A stretch of DNA of 7,646 bases from Actinomycetes bacterium. Lineage in GTDB: Bacteria; Actinomycetota; Actinomycetes; Mycobacteriales; Mycobacteriaceae. Of the stretch, positions 1-5,726 are shown in pieces. The stretch lies in contig JAEZKH010000446.1 in assembly GCA_023415515.1 (NCBI GenBank), positions 1 through 7,646 of the forward strand, given 5' to 3'. Numbering within the stretch: position 1 is the stretch's first letter; each line of letters starts with the position of its first letter. The position numbers and the translations under genes were made by a program. Under the pieces are notes generated by a model, which had not been told where the DNA came from, searched no databases, and worked only from the letters and a program-made list of their open reading frames with translations.

Positions 1-2
1 CC

Positions 3-128
3 GCAGAAGCGGGCGTGGCGGTGTTCAAGGTCGCCTTCGACCGGTGGATCCACCACGGCCGACCCGACGAACTACCGAAGTTCGTCGAAGAATGCGTGGC
101 CGAGCTCAAGGCGGTGTCGAGCAGTTAA
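3..128 (+). CDS. C-terminal end of a probable TetR-family regulator (5' truncated by window edge)
   Basis: Only the last 41 codons are present, in the frame that ends at the TAA at 126-128. The peptide begins AEAGVAVFKVAFDRWI and ends in an acidic, amphipathic helix (ELPKFVEECVAELKAVSSS). This resembles the terminal helix pair of TetR-family ligand-binding domains from mycobacteria, where AGVAVFRxAFxRW-type stretches are common. The DNA-binding half, which would settle the family, lies outside the window, so this is a recognition from a short tail and could be wrong. There is no sign of a frameshift. The stop codon is only 9 nt upstream of the next start and seems to be part of that gene's -10 box. 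Nothing links this gene to histidine metabolism. Confidence 0.5.
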   Translation, partial: AEAGVAVFKVAFDRWIHHGRPDELPKFVEECVAELKAVSSS

Positions 129-131
129 CCT
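126..131 (+). promoter_or_regulatory. Candidate -10 box for a leaderless transcript of the secreted-protein gene
   Basis: TAACCT fits the actinobacterial sigma-A -10 pattern TANNNT. Exactly 6 nt separate it from the GTG at 138, which is the spacing that places +1 on the first base of the start codon. No Shine-Dalgarno-like purine run precedes that GTG, which also suggests leaderless translation. No convincing -35 element is visible about 17 nt upstream. The box overlaps the TAA stop of the upstream gene. Confidence 0.4.
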
Positions 132-137
132 GTACGC

Positions 138-620
138 GTGTGGCGGATGGTGCTTGCAGTGGCCGCGGCGTCGACGGCGATGCCCGTCCTCGCGCCTGCG
201 ACCGCAGGCGCCGCCCCGGAAACCGACGCCTCCGGCTACCTCAACTCGACGGCGCGGTGCGGGTCGCCCGCGACGGCGGTTCTTTTCGGCAGCACGGCCG
301 AGTCTCGCATCGCCGTCTGCAGGCTTACCGACGGCACGTTCGAATACCGCGGCGTGCGGATCAGCGACGGCGCCAAGCTGATCGCGCCCGCCGAGGAGTC
401 CACGAACGGATACCTCGCCGCCAACGACGGCATCGAATACCTGGTGACGGCCAAGTCCCTCGTCGTCAGCAAGGGCAATGACGTGCTGCGCGAGGAGCCG
501 ATGACCGACTTCCACGGCGCGGGCGCATCCGCATCCGAGCAGGCGACGCCGACATCGCCGACGGAGCTGCCGCCGCCACTGGCCGCCGAACAGGGCCACA
601 GCCGCGACGGCGGGGGTTAG
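138..620 (+). CDS. Small Sec-exported protein of unknown function
   Basis: This encodes a 160-aa protein that I cannot assign to a named family. Residues 1-25 form a signal peptide: a short n-region with Arg3, an Ala/Val/Leu core, and a cleavage site near Ala23-Gly-Ala25. The mature part has two cysteines, Cys41 and Cys61, which could form a disulfide outside the cytoplasm. It then has alternating beta-type segments (TFEYRGVRISDGAKL, DGIEYLVTAKSLVVS, NDVLREEPMTDF). The last ~30 residues are rich in Pro, Ser, Thr, Glu and Ala and are probably disordered. No lipobox Cys or membrane anchor follows the signal. I chose the GTG at 138 over the ATG at 147 because it supplies the positive n-region and sits at +1 of a good -10 match. 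The stop codon interlocks with that of the convergent IclR-type gene. A secreted or periplasmic role is inferred; its activity is unknown. Confidence 0.7.
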   Translation: MWRMVLAVAAASTAMPVLAPATAGAAPETDASGYLNSTARCGSPATAVLFGSTAESRIAVCRLTDGTFEYRGVRISDGAKLIAPAEESTNGYLAANDGIEYLVTAKSLVVSKGNDVLREEPMTDFHGAGASASEQATPTSPTELPPPLAAEQGHSRDGGG

Positions 621-1405
621 CCCGCAAACCATCCGTCGGGCGGCCTGCCCGAAAGCGCCCATGTGAGCTGCTGAGCCGCCGATCGCACCGCGCGCACCAA
701 TTCTGTTGCCGGCGTGCGCGATTCCCCTTGGCGGTAGGTCACGCTGAACGCCGCGCACGGATGACCGGTGTGATCGAACGCGCATGCGGCGACCGACTGC
801 AATCCTGGGGTGATGAGCCCGATCTCCTCTGCCCAGCCCTGCTGCCGCTCGACGCGCAGCACCCGCCGAAGCTCGGGCAGCGACGTGGGACCTGCACCGG
901 TCCGGTTCACGAACGCCCCTCTGGACGGGAACAGGCCGCGCACCTGGGCGGCGGGAAGATGCGCCAGTATCGCGCGCCCGCTTGCCGTCAGATGCGCGGG
1001 CATGCGCACGCCGATGCCCGTCAGCGTGACGGCCATATGCGACGCGGTCGGCGACTCCCGAAGGAGATAGAGCGTCTCGGCCCCGTGCAGGATGCCGAGA
1101 TGAGACGTCTCGTGTACCTGGTTCACGAGCTTCTTCAGGATCGGCCGGGCCCGCAGTTCCAACGGCCCGTGCCGCAGGTAGGCCGAGCCCACCTCGAAGG
1201 CCGCCACGCCGAGGCCGTACGCCCGGCGGTCGGCCGCGTACACCACGAAGCCGCGCTCGGTGAGCACCTCGAGAAGGTGGTAGCCCGACGACCGCGGGAT
1301 GCCGAGGTCACGCATGATCGCCGCGCCGGACACCGGGCCCGGTCGCGCCGCGAGATACAGCAGGACGTCCAGCGCGCGTCCGACCGCCGGTGAGGTGCTG
1401 GACAT
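617..1405 (-). CDS. IclR-family transcriptional regulator, probable hut regulator (HutR-like)
   Basis: The product is 262 aa, the usual size for the IclR family. Residues 7-65 form the winged helix-turn-helix (AVGRALDVLLYLAARPG; SGAAIMRDLGIPRSSGYHLL; then a wing with RAYGLG). Residues ~75-255 form the IclR effector domain, with the typical HLTASGRAILAHLP stretch (138-150) and GWAEEIGLITPGLQSVAACAF (190-210), where family members bind small acids. The start is the ATG read from 1405, preceded at 1410-1417 by a strong ribosome binding site (AAGGGGGG on the minus strand). The frame stays open far upstream across hutU, but that is a GC-rich shadow. It is divergent from hutU, and the shared gap holds an inverted repeat, so it probably controls the hut operon and itself. 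An IclR-type HutR controlling hut genes is described, as I recall, in Corynebacterium resistens. Urocanate or another pathway intermediate is a reasonable effector, but nothing in the sequence proves it. Confidence 0.9.
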   Translation of the reverse strand: MSSTSPAVGRALDVLLYLAARPGPVSGAAIMRDLGIPRSSGYHLLEVLTERGFVVYAADRRAYGLGVAAFEVGSAYLRHGPLELRARPILKKLVNQVHETSHLGILHGAETLYLLRESPTASHMAVTLTGIGVRMPAHLTASGRAILAHLPAAQVRGLFPSRGAFVNRTGAGPTSLPELRRVLRVERQQGWAEEIGLITPGLQSVAACAFDHTGHPCAAFSVTYRQGESRTPATELVRAVRSAAQQLTWALSGRPPDGWFAG

Positions 1406-1409
1406 GACG

Positions 1410-1417
1410 CCCCCCTT
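1410..1417 (-). promoter_or_regulatory. Ribosome binding site of the IclR-type regulator
   Basis: Read on the minus strand, AAGGGGGG lies 4 nt upstream of the ATG at 1405. It pairs with the anti-Shine-Dalgarno and fixes the start of the regulator, despite the reading frame being open for about 1.7 kb further upstream. Confidence 0.65.
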
Positions 1418-1425
1418 GTCGGCTC

Positions 1426-1441
1426 GTCTCGGATACGAGAC
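1426..1441. promoter_or_regulatory. Candidate IclR/HutR operator in the regulator-hutU divergent gap
   Basis: The sequence GTCTCG-GATA-CGAGAC is a perfect 6-bp inverted repeat with a 4-bp centre. It is the only strong dyad in the 90-nt gap between the divergent genes. Its 14-bp core, TCTCGGATACGAGA, has the length and AT-centred layout of the Corynebacterium resistens HutR motif as I remember it (TCTGwwATwCCAGA), agreeing at about 10 of 14 positions. The repeat overlaps the proposed -10 box and transcription start of the regulator gene. Its centre lies 62.5 bp upstream of the hutU ATG. The repeat itself is seen directly; its role as an operator is inferred from position and resemblance. Confidence 0.6.
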
Positions 1442-1445
1442 ACTA
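1440..1445 (-). promoter_or_regulatory. Candidate -10 box of the IclR-type regulator gene
   Basis: On the minus strand TAGTGT fits TANNNT and predicts a start of transcription near 1433. This gives a leader of about 28 nt that contains the ribosome binding site. The box shares bases with the right arm of the inverted repeat, so a bound regulator would block it, which points to negative autoregulation. The -35 region about 17 nt upstream (GC-rich, no TTGACA-like hexamer) gives no extra support. Confidence 0.35.
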
Positions 1446-1483
1446 CCCGCTCGACGGCTCTGGTCGCGGCGTCGGCGGTCCGG

Positions 1484-1489
1484 TGTGCT
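1484..1489 (+). promoter_or_regulatory. Weak candidate -10 element for hutU (possible leaderless start)
   Basis: TGTGCT lies 6 nt before the hutU ATG, the spacing expected if +1 were the A of the ATG. It matches only the first and last T of TANNNT. The 50 nt between the operator and hutU contain no TA dinucleotide at all, so no consensus -10 exists there. A poor -10 would suit an activator-dependent promoter with the operator centred at -62.5. An alternative promoter lies across the operator: TTGTCG at 1416-1421 and GACACT at 1439-1444, with a 17-nt spacer. Neither is strong. Confidence 0.2.
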
Positions 1490-1495
1490 GAAGAC

Positions 1496-3163
1496 ATGAC
1501 TTCGACGACCGGGCCGCGCACGGTGCGTGCCCCTCGCGGGACGGCGCTCTCGTGCAAGGGATGGCAGCAGGAAGCGGCGCTGCGCATGTTGATGAACAAC
1601 CTCGATCCCGAGGTGGCCGAGCACCCCGACGACCTCGTCGTCTACGGGGGCACCGGCCGGGCGGCACGCAACTGGCCTGCGTTCGACGCGATCGTGGCCG
1701 CATTGCGCGACCTCGAGGACGACGAGACGCTGCTGGTGCAGTCCGGCAAGCCGGTCGGGGTGTTCCGGACCCACCAGTGGTCGCCCCGGGTGCTGATCGC
1801 CAACTCCAACCTCGTCGGCGACTGGGCCAACTGGGAGAAGTTCCGCGAACTGGAGGCCGCGGGCCTGACGATGTACGGCCAGATGACCGCGGGCTCGTGG
1901 ATCTACATCGGCACCCAGGGCATCCTGCAGGGCACCTACGAGACGTTCGGTGCCGTCGCCAAGGCGAGGTTCGACGGAACCCTCGCGGGGACGATCACTC
2001 TCACGGCGGGCGTAGGCGGTATGGGTGGTGCGCAACCGCTGGCTGTCACGATGAACGAGGGCGTCGCGATCTGCGTCGACTGCGACGAGAGCCGCATCGA
2101 CCGCCGCATCGAACACCGCTACCTCGACACCAAGGCGGCAAGCGTCGACGATGCGCTCGCGCTGGCGATCGAGGCGCGTGACGCGCGGCGGCCGCTGTCG
2201 GTCGGCCTCGTCGGCAACGCGGCGGAAGTCTTCGCTGAACTGCTCGAGCGGGACGCGCCGATCGACATCGTCACCGACCAGACGTCGGCCCACGATCCGC
2301 TGTCCTACCTGCCGATCGGGGTGGCGTTCGAGGACATGAAGAAGATGGCCGAGAAGGACCCGGTGTACTTCACCGAGCAGGCCCGCGAATCGATGGCCAA
2401 GCAGGTCAAGGCGATGGTCGGCTTCATGGACAAGGGCGCCGAAGTCTTCGACTACGGCAACTCCATCCGCGACGAAGCCCGAAAGGCAGGCTATGACAGG
2501 GCGTTCGATTTCCCTGGGTTCGTACCCGCCTACATCCGTCCCCAGTTCGAGGAGGGGCTCGGGCCGTTCCGGTGGGCTGCCCTGTCGGGCGACCCGAAGG
2601 ACATCGAGGCGACCGACCGGGCCATCCTCGACCTGTTCGGTGACAACGACCACCTGCGCCGCTGGATCATCATGGCCGGGGAAAAGGTCGCCTATCAGGG
2701 TCTGCCTGCCCGCATCTGCTGGCTCGGCTACGGCGAACGGCACCGGGCCGGCCTGAAGTTCAACGAGATGGTGGCCTCTGGCGAGTTGTCCGCGCCCATC
2801 GTGATCGGGCGCGACCACCTGGACTCCGGCTCGGTCGCATCGCCGTACCGGGAGACCGAGGCGATGGCCGACGGTTCGGACGCGATCGCGGACTGGCCAC
2901 TGCTGAACGCCCTCGTCAACACGGCGTCGGGGGCGTCGTGGGTGTCGATCCACCACGGCGGCGGCGTCGGGATGGGGCGCTCGATCCACGCCGGCCAGGT
3001 CTGTGTGGCCGACGGAACCGAACTCGCCGCGCAGAAGCTCGAACGGGTGCTCGTCAACGACCCCGGCATGGGTGTCATCAGGCACGTCGATGCCGGCTAC
3101 GAGCACGCCGCCGCGGTGGCGGCTGAGCGTGGGGTGCGTATTCCCATGCAGGAGAACGCATGA
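1496..3163 (+). CDS. hutU: Urocanate hydratase (urocanase)
   Basis: The 555-aa product, of normal family length, hydrates urocanate to 4-imidazolone-5-propanoate (EC 4.2.1.49) using tightly bound NAD+ as an electrophile; it is cytoplasmic. Family landmarks are unbroken: YGGTGRAARNW from Tyr50 (NAD+ pocket); the block GKPVGVFRTHQWSPRV; the glycine-rich GVGGMGG at 172-178 in the central dinucleotide domain; SVGLVGNAAEVFAELL; and the urocanase signature YQGLPARICW. The last contains Cys408, equivalent to the active-site Cys410 of the Pseudomonas putida enzyme. The C-terminal SGASWVSIHHGGGVGMGRS block is also present. The start is the ATG at 1496, since the N-terminus MTSTxGxRxVRAPRGT fits actinobacterial urocanases. 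There is no well-spaced Shine-Dalgarno, which may mean leaderless translation. It is the first gene of the operon and its stop overlaps the next start by 4 nt (ATGA). Confidence 0.98.
   Translation: MTSTTGPRTVRAPRGTALSCKGWQQEAALRMLMNNLDPEVAEHPDDLVVYGGTGRAARNWPAFDAIVAALRDLEDDETLLVQSGKPVGVFRTHQWSPRVLIANSNLVGDWANWEKFRELEAAGLTMYGQMTAGSWIYIGTQGILQGTYETFGAVAKARFDGTLAGTITLTAGVGGMGGAQPLAVTMNEGVAICVDCDESRIDRRIEHRYLDTKAASVDDALALAIEARDARRPLSVGLVGNAAEVFAELLERDAPIDIVTDQTSAHDPLSYLPIGVAFEDMKKMAEKDPVYFTEQARESMAKQVKAMVGFMDKGAEVFDYGNSIRDEARKAGYDRAFDFPGFVPAYIRPQFEEGLGPFRWAALSGDPKDIEATDRAILDLFGDNDHLRRWIIMAGEKVAYQGLPARICWLGYGERHRAGLKFNEMVASGELSAPIVIGRDHLDSGSVASPYRETEAMADGSDAIADWPLLNALVNTASGASWVSIHHGGGVGMGRSIHAGQVCVADGTELAAQKLERVLVNDPGMGVIRHVDAGYEHAAAVAAERGVRIPMQENA
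3150..3154 (+). promoter_or_regulatory. Ribosome binding site of the M20 hydrolase gene, inside the end of hutU
   Basis: AGGAG lies 5 nt before the ATG at 3160, within the last codons of hutU. It is the clearest ribosome binding site on the hut strand and fixes the start. It also indicates that the second gene has its own loading site as well as coupling through the ATGA overlap. Confidence 0.7.
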
Positions 3164-4386
3164 CGACGTTCGATTCGCTGTGGGACTCGATCATCGACGT
3201 GGGTCGTGAACCCGCTACCGGTGGCTATCGCCGATTCGCGTGGAACACCGCTGATCTCACGCTGCGCGAGTGGTTCACAGGCGAAGCCCGGCGCCGCGGC
3301 ATGTCCGTCGAGGAGGACCGCAACGGCAACACCTGGGCGTGGTGGATGCCCGCGGGGTGGCGCGGCGACCCGCGCGGCGCGTTCGTCACCGGATCCCATC
3401 TCGACTCGGTGCCCGACGGCGGCGCATTCGACGGGCCGCTGGGTGTCGTGTCCGCCTTTCACGCCGTCGATCTGGTTCGTGAGCGCGGCGTCCAACCGGT
3501 GGTTCCGGTCGCGGTGGTGGCATTCGCCGACGAGGAGGGCGCGCGGTTCGGCGTCGCATGCGTCGGGTCGCAGCTGAGCACGGGCGCGCTTCCCGCCGAG
3601 CGGGCGCTGGGCCTGCGTGACAACGACGGAACGACGCTCGCCGACGCGCTTCTCGCCGTCGGTCGCCGCCCGGAGCATGTCGGGCCCGACGACACCCTCG
3701 CCGACCGCGTCGGGGTGTATGTCGAACTGCACGTCGAGCAGGGCCGTGCCCTGGTCGACCTGGGTGCGCCGGTGGCGGTCGCGTCGTCGATCTGGCCGCA
3801 CGGCCGCTGGCACCTCACGTTCGGCGGCGAGGCGAACCACGCGGGGACCACCCGGCTCATCGACCGGCGCGATCCCATGCTGCCGTTCGCCTCCGCCGTG
3901 CACGCCGCGCGCATCGAGGCGGCACGGCACGGCTGCGTGGCGACGTTCGGAAAGCTCCGCGTATCGCCGAACGGCGCGAACGCGATCCCGTCCCGGGTGG
4001 ATGCCTGGCTCGACGCGCGCGCCGCCGACGAGGCCACGCTGGCCACTGTCGTCGACGCGATCAGGGATGCCGCCGCGCAGTACGCGAAGGACGGCCACGT
4101 CTCGCTGGAGTTCGCGGCTGAGTCGATCACGCCTGTGGTGTCGTTCCCCGATGCGCCACGGAGGCGGGTGCAGTCTGCGCTCTCCAGGTTCGGCGACGTC
4201 CCTGTCCTTCCGACGGCCGCCGGTCACGATGCGGGGATCCTCTCGGCTGCCGTGCCGACCGCGATGATGTTCGTGCGCAACCCGACCGGGATATCGCACT
4301 CGCCCGACGAGTACGCCGAGATATCGGACTGCCGCACGGGCGCGGAGGCCCTTGCGGACGTGATGGCCGACTGGGTGTCGTCGTGA
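3160..4386 (+). CDS. M20-family amidohydrolase (allantoate amidohydrolase-like); probable N-formylglutamate deformylase of the hut pathway
   Basis: The 408-aa product is a two-metal M20 hydrolase of the allantoate amidohydrolase/ureidoglycolase/N-carbamoyl-amino-acid hydrolase group. Its metal and catalytic residues can be read: His80 and Asp82 (GSHLDSVPDGG), bridging Asp91, Glu125 (general base) and Glu126 in ADEEGARF, His191 in ELHVEQG, and His380 in GISHSPDEY. The lid/dimer domain carries GEANHAGTT (His227) and GANAIPSR (Asn274, Arg279), typical of subgroup members acting on N-carbamoyl-type substrates. It sits between hutU and hutF, overlapping both by 4 nt. No classical hutG is visible, and HutF makes N-formylglutamate, so the likely reaction is hydrolysis of N-formyl-L-glutamate to glutamate and formate (EC 3.5.1.68-type). 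A homology-based label would be allantoate amidohydrolase, but no purine-degradation gene is nearby. Family membership is secure; the substrate is inferred from context. Confidence 0.9.
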   Translation: MTTFDSLWDSIIDVGREPATGGYRRFAWNTADLTLREWFTGEARRRGMSVEEDRNGNTWAWWMPAGWRGDPRGAFVTGSHLDSVPDGGAFDGPLGVVSAFHAVDLVRERGVQPVVPVAVVAFADEEGARFGVACVGSQLSTGALPAERALGLRDNDGTTLADALLAVGRRPEHVGPDDTLADRVGVYVELHVEQGRALVDLGAPVAVASSIWPHGRWHLTFGGEANHAGTTRLIDRRDPMLPFASAVHAARIEAARHGCVATFGKLRVSPNGANAIPSRVDAWLDARAADEATLATVVDAIRDAAAQYAKDGHVSLEFAAESITPVVSFPDAPRRRVQSALSRFGDVPVLPTAAGHDAGILSAAVPTAMMFVRNPTGISHSPDEYAEISDCRTGAEALADVMADWVSS

Positions 4387-5726
4387 CGGTGACGACGTTC
4401 TGGTGCGAGCACGCGTGGCTGGACGGCGCCGTGTCGGACTCGGTTCGCATCGGTGTCGACAACGGGCGCATCGCCACCGTCGAGATCGGTGCCCGGCCTA
4501 CAGCGTCGTCGGATGTGCTTGCCGGCCTTGTACTTCCAGGGCTCGGTAACGCCCACTCACACGCCTTCCACCGCGCGCTGCGGGCGAGGACACAGCGCGA
4601 CCGGGGCAGCTTCTGGACCTGGCGCAAGCTCATGTACGACGTCGCGGGCCGCCTGACACCCGAGCGCTACCGCGACCTGGCCGCCGCCGTCTACGCCGAG
4701 ATGGCGCTGGCGGGCATCACCGCGGTCGGCGAGTTCCACTACCTCCACCACGACACCGGCGGCAGGCCGTATGCCGATCCCAACGAGATGGGCAAGGCGC
4801 TGATCGCCGGCGCCCGCGACGCCGGCGTGCGCTTGACGTTGCTGGACACCTGCTATCTGAGCGCAGACATCGACGGCGCCCCGCTCGCCGACGGACCACA
4901 ACAGCGGTTCGGCGACGGGTCGGGAGCGGCGTGGGCCCAACGGGTGGACCAGCTCCGCGACGACGTCGGCGCGGAGGAGCGCGTGATCGTCGGCGCCGCA
5001 ATACATTCCGTGCGCGCAGTCCCCGTCCCCGACATGAAGGCCGTCGTCGAATGGGCCGATGCGTACGACGCGCCGCTGCACGTGCATTCCTCGGAGCAGA
5101 CGGCCGAGGTGGACGCCTGCCTTGCCGTGCACGGCTGCACCCCGACCGCCGTGATGCGCGACAACGGTGTGCTCGGCCCGCGCACGACGGCCGTGCACGC
5201 AACGCATCTCACCGATCAAGACATCGCCGACCTGGATCACACCGCTGCCGGCGTCTGCTTCTGCCCGACGACCGAGCGGGACCTCGGTGACGGGATCGGT
5301 CCCGCGCCTGCTCTCCTGGCGGGCAGCGGGCCGTTCAGCCTGGGCTCCGACAGCCACGCGGTCATCGACCTGTTCGAGGAGGCGCGCGCCGTCGAACTCG
5401 ACGAGCGGCTGGCCCGTCGGGAACGGGGGATCATCTCCGCCGCAACGCTGCTCGACTCGGCGACCGCAGCAGGGCAGCACGCTCTCGGCTGGTCGGACGC
5501 CGGTGTGCTGCGGGTCGGCGCCCGGGCCGACCTGGTCGCCGTCGACCTCGGATCCGTGCGCACCGCCGGCGGCGGCGCCACCGGCGAGAACGTCGTCTTC
5601 GCGGCGGCGGCCGCCGATGTCACCGATGTGGTCGTCGACGGCCGACGCGTGGTGACCGCGGGCCGACACGTCTCGTTCGCCGACGTCGGGGCGGCGCTGG
5701 CCGCGGCGATCGGGGCGTGCCGATGA
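4383..5726 (+). CDS. hutF: Formimidoylglutamate deiminase
   Basis: The 447-aa product belongs to the amidohydrolase superfamily and hydrolyses N-formimidoyl-L-glutamate to N-formyl-L-glutamate and ammonia (EC 3.5.3.13). The metal site reads clearly in a TIM-barrel order: His58 and His60 (GNAHSHAFHRAL), His235 in HVHSSEQ followed by Glu238, His272/His275 in VHATHLTD, and Asp323 in LGSDSHA. The LADLVAVDL-type strand near the C-terminus (ADLVAVDL) closes the small beta domain. The length is close to the ~450 aa of Pseudomonas HutF. The start is the GTG at 4383, overlapping the upstream stop as GTGA. No strong ribosome binding site is seen, so translational coupling is likely; GTG at 4389 is a less likely alternative. 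In HAFHRAL, His63 stands where proteobacterial HutF usually has Gln. Its presence defines the five-step route through formylglutamate rather than direct formiminoglutamase. Confidence 0.96.
   Translation: MTVTTFWCEHAWLDGAVSDSVRIGVDNGRIATVEIGARPTASSDVLAGLVLPGLGNAHSHAFHRALRARTQRDRGSFWTWRKLMYDVAGRLTPERYRDLAAAVYAEMALAGITAVGEFHYLHHDTGGRPYADPNEMGKALIAGARDAGVRLTLLDTCYLSADIDGAPLADGPQQRFGDGSGAAWAQRVDQLRDDVGAEERVIVGAAIHSVRAVPVPDMKAVVEWADAYDAPLHVHSSEQTAEVDACLAVHGCTPTAVMRDNGVLGPRTTAVHATHLTDQDIADLDHTAAGVCFCPTTERDLGDGIGPAPALLAGSGPFSLGSDSHAVIDLFEEARAVELDERLARRERGIISAATLLDSATAAGQHALGWSDAGVLRVGARADLVAVDLGSVRTAGGGATGENVVFAAAAADVTDVVVDGRRVVTAGRHVSFADVGAALAAAIGACR

Noticed and set aside
44..481. Plus-strand 145-codon open frame across the TetR tail and secreted-protein gene
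   Set aside because: Arg-rich translation without a domain; it overlaps two better-supported frames.
1406..3106. Long minus-strand open frame running through hutU in phase with the IclR-type gene
   Set aside because: It is antisense to a well-conserved urocanase. Its translation is low-complexity Arg/Val/Asp/Gly-rich, as expected from opposite-strand reading of GC-rich codons, and the true regulator start is fixed by a strong ribosome binding site at 1410-1417.
3097..4299. Minus-strand 400-codon open frame opposite the M20 gene
   Set aside because: Arg/Gly/Val-rich shadow of a conserved gene, with no recognisable domain.
3160..4386. Genuine allantoin/allantoate degradation gene
   Set aside because: Sequence family allows it, but the gene is embedded by overlap in a histidine operon with no purine-catabolism neighbour, so the hut role is preferred.
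4557..5669. Minus-strand 370-codon open frame opposite hutF
   Set aside because: Same kind of GC-driven shadow; the plus-strand frame has all HutF motifs.
5717..5722. GTG at 5717 as the hutI start
   Set aside because: The GGGG run would be only 1 nt from it. ATG at 5723 gives the ATGA overlap seen elsewhere in the operon and a workable spacing.
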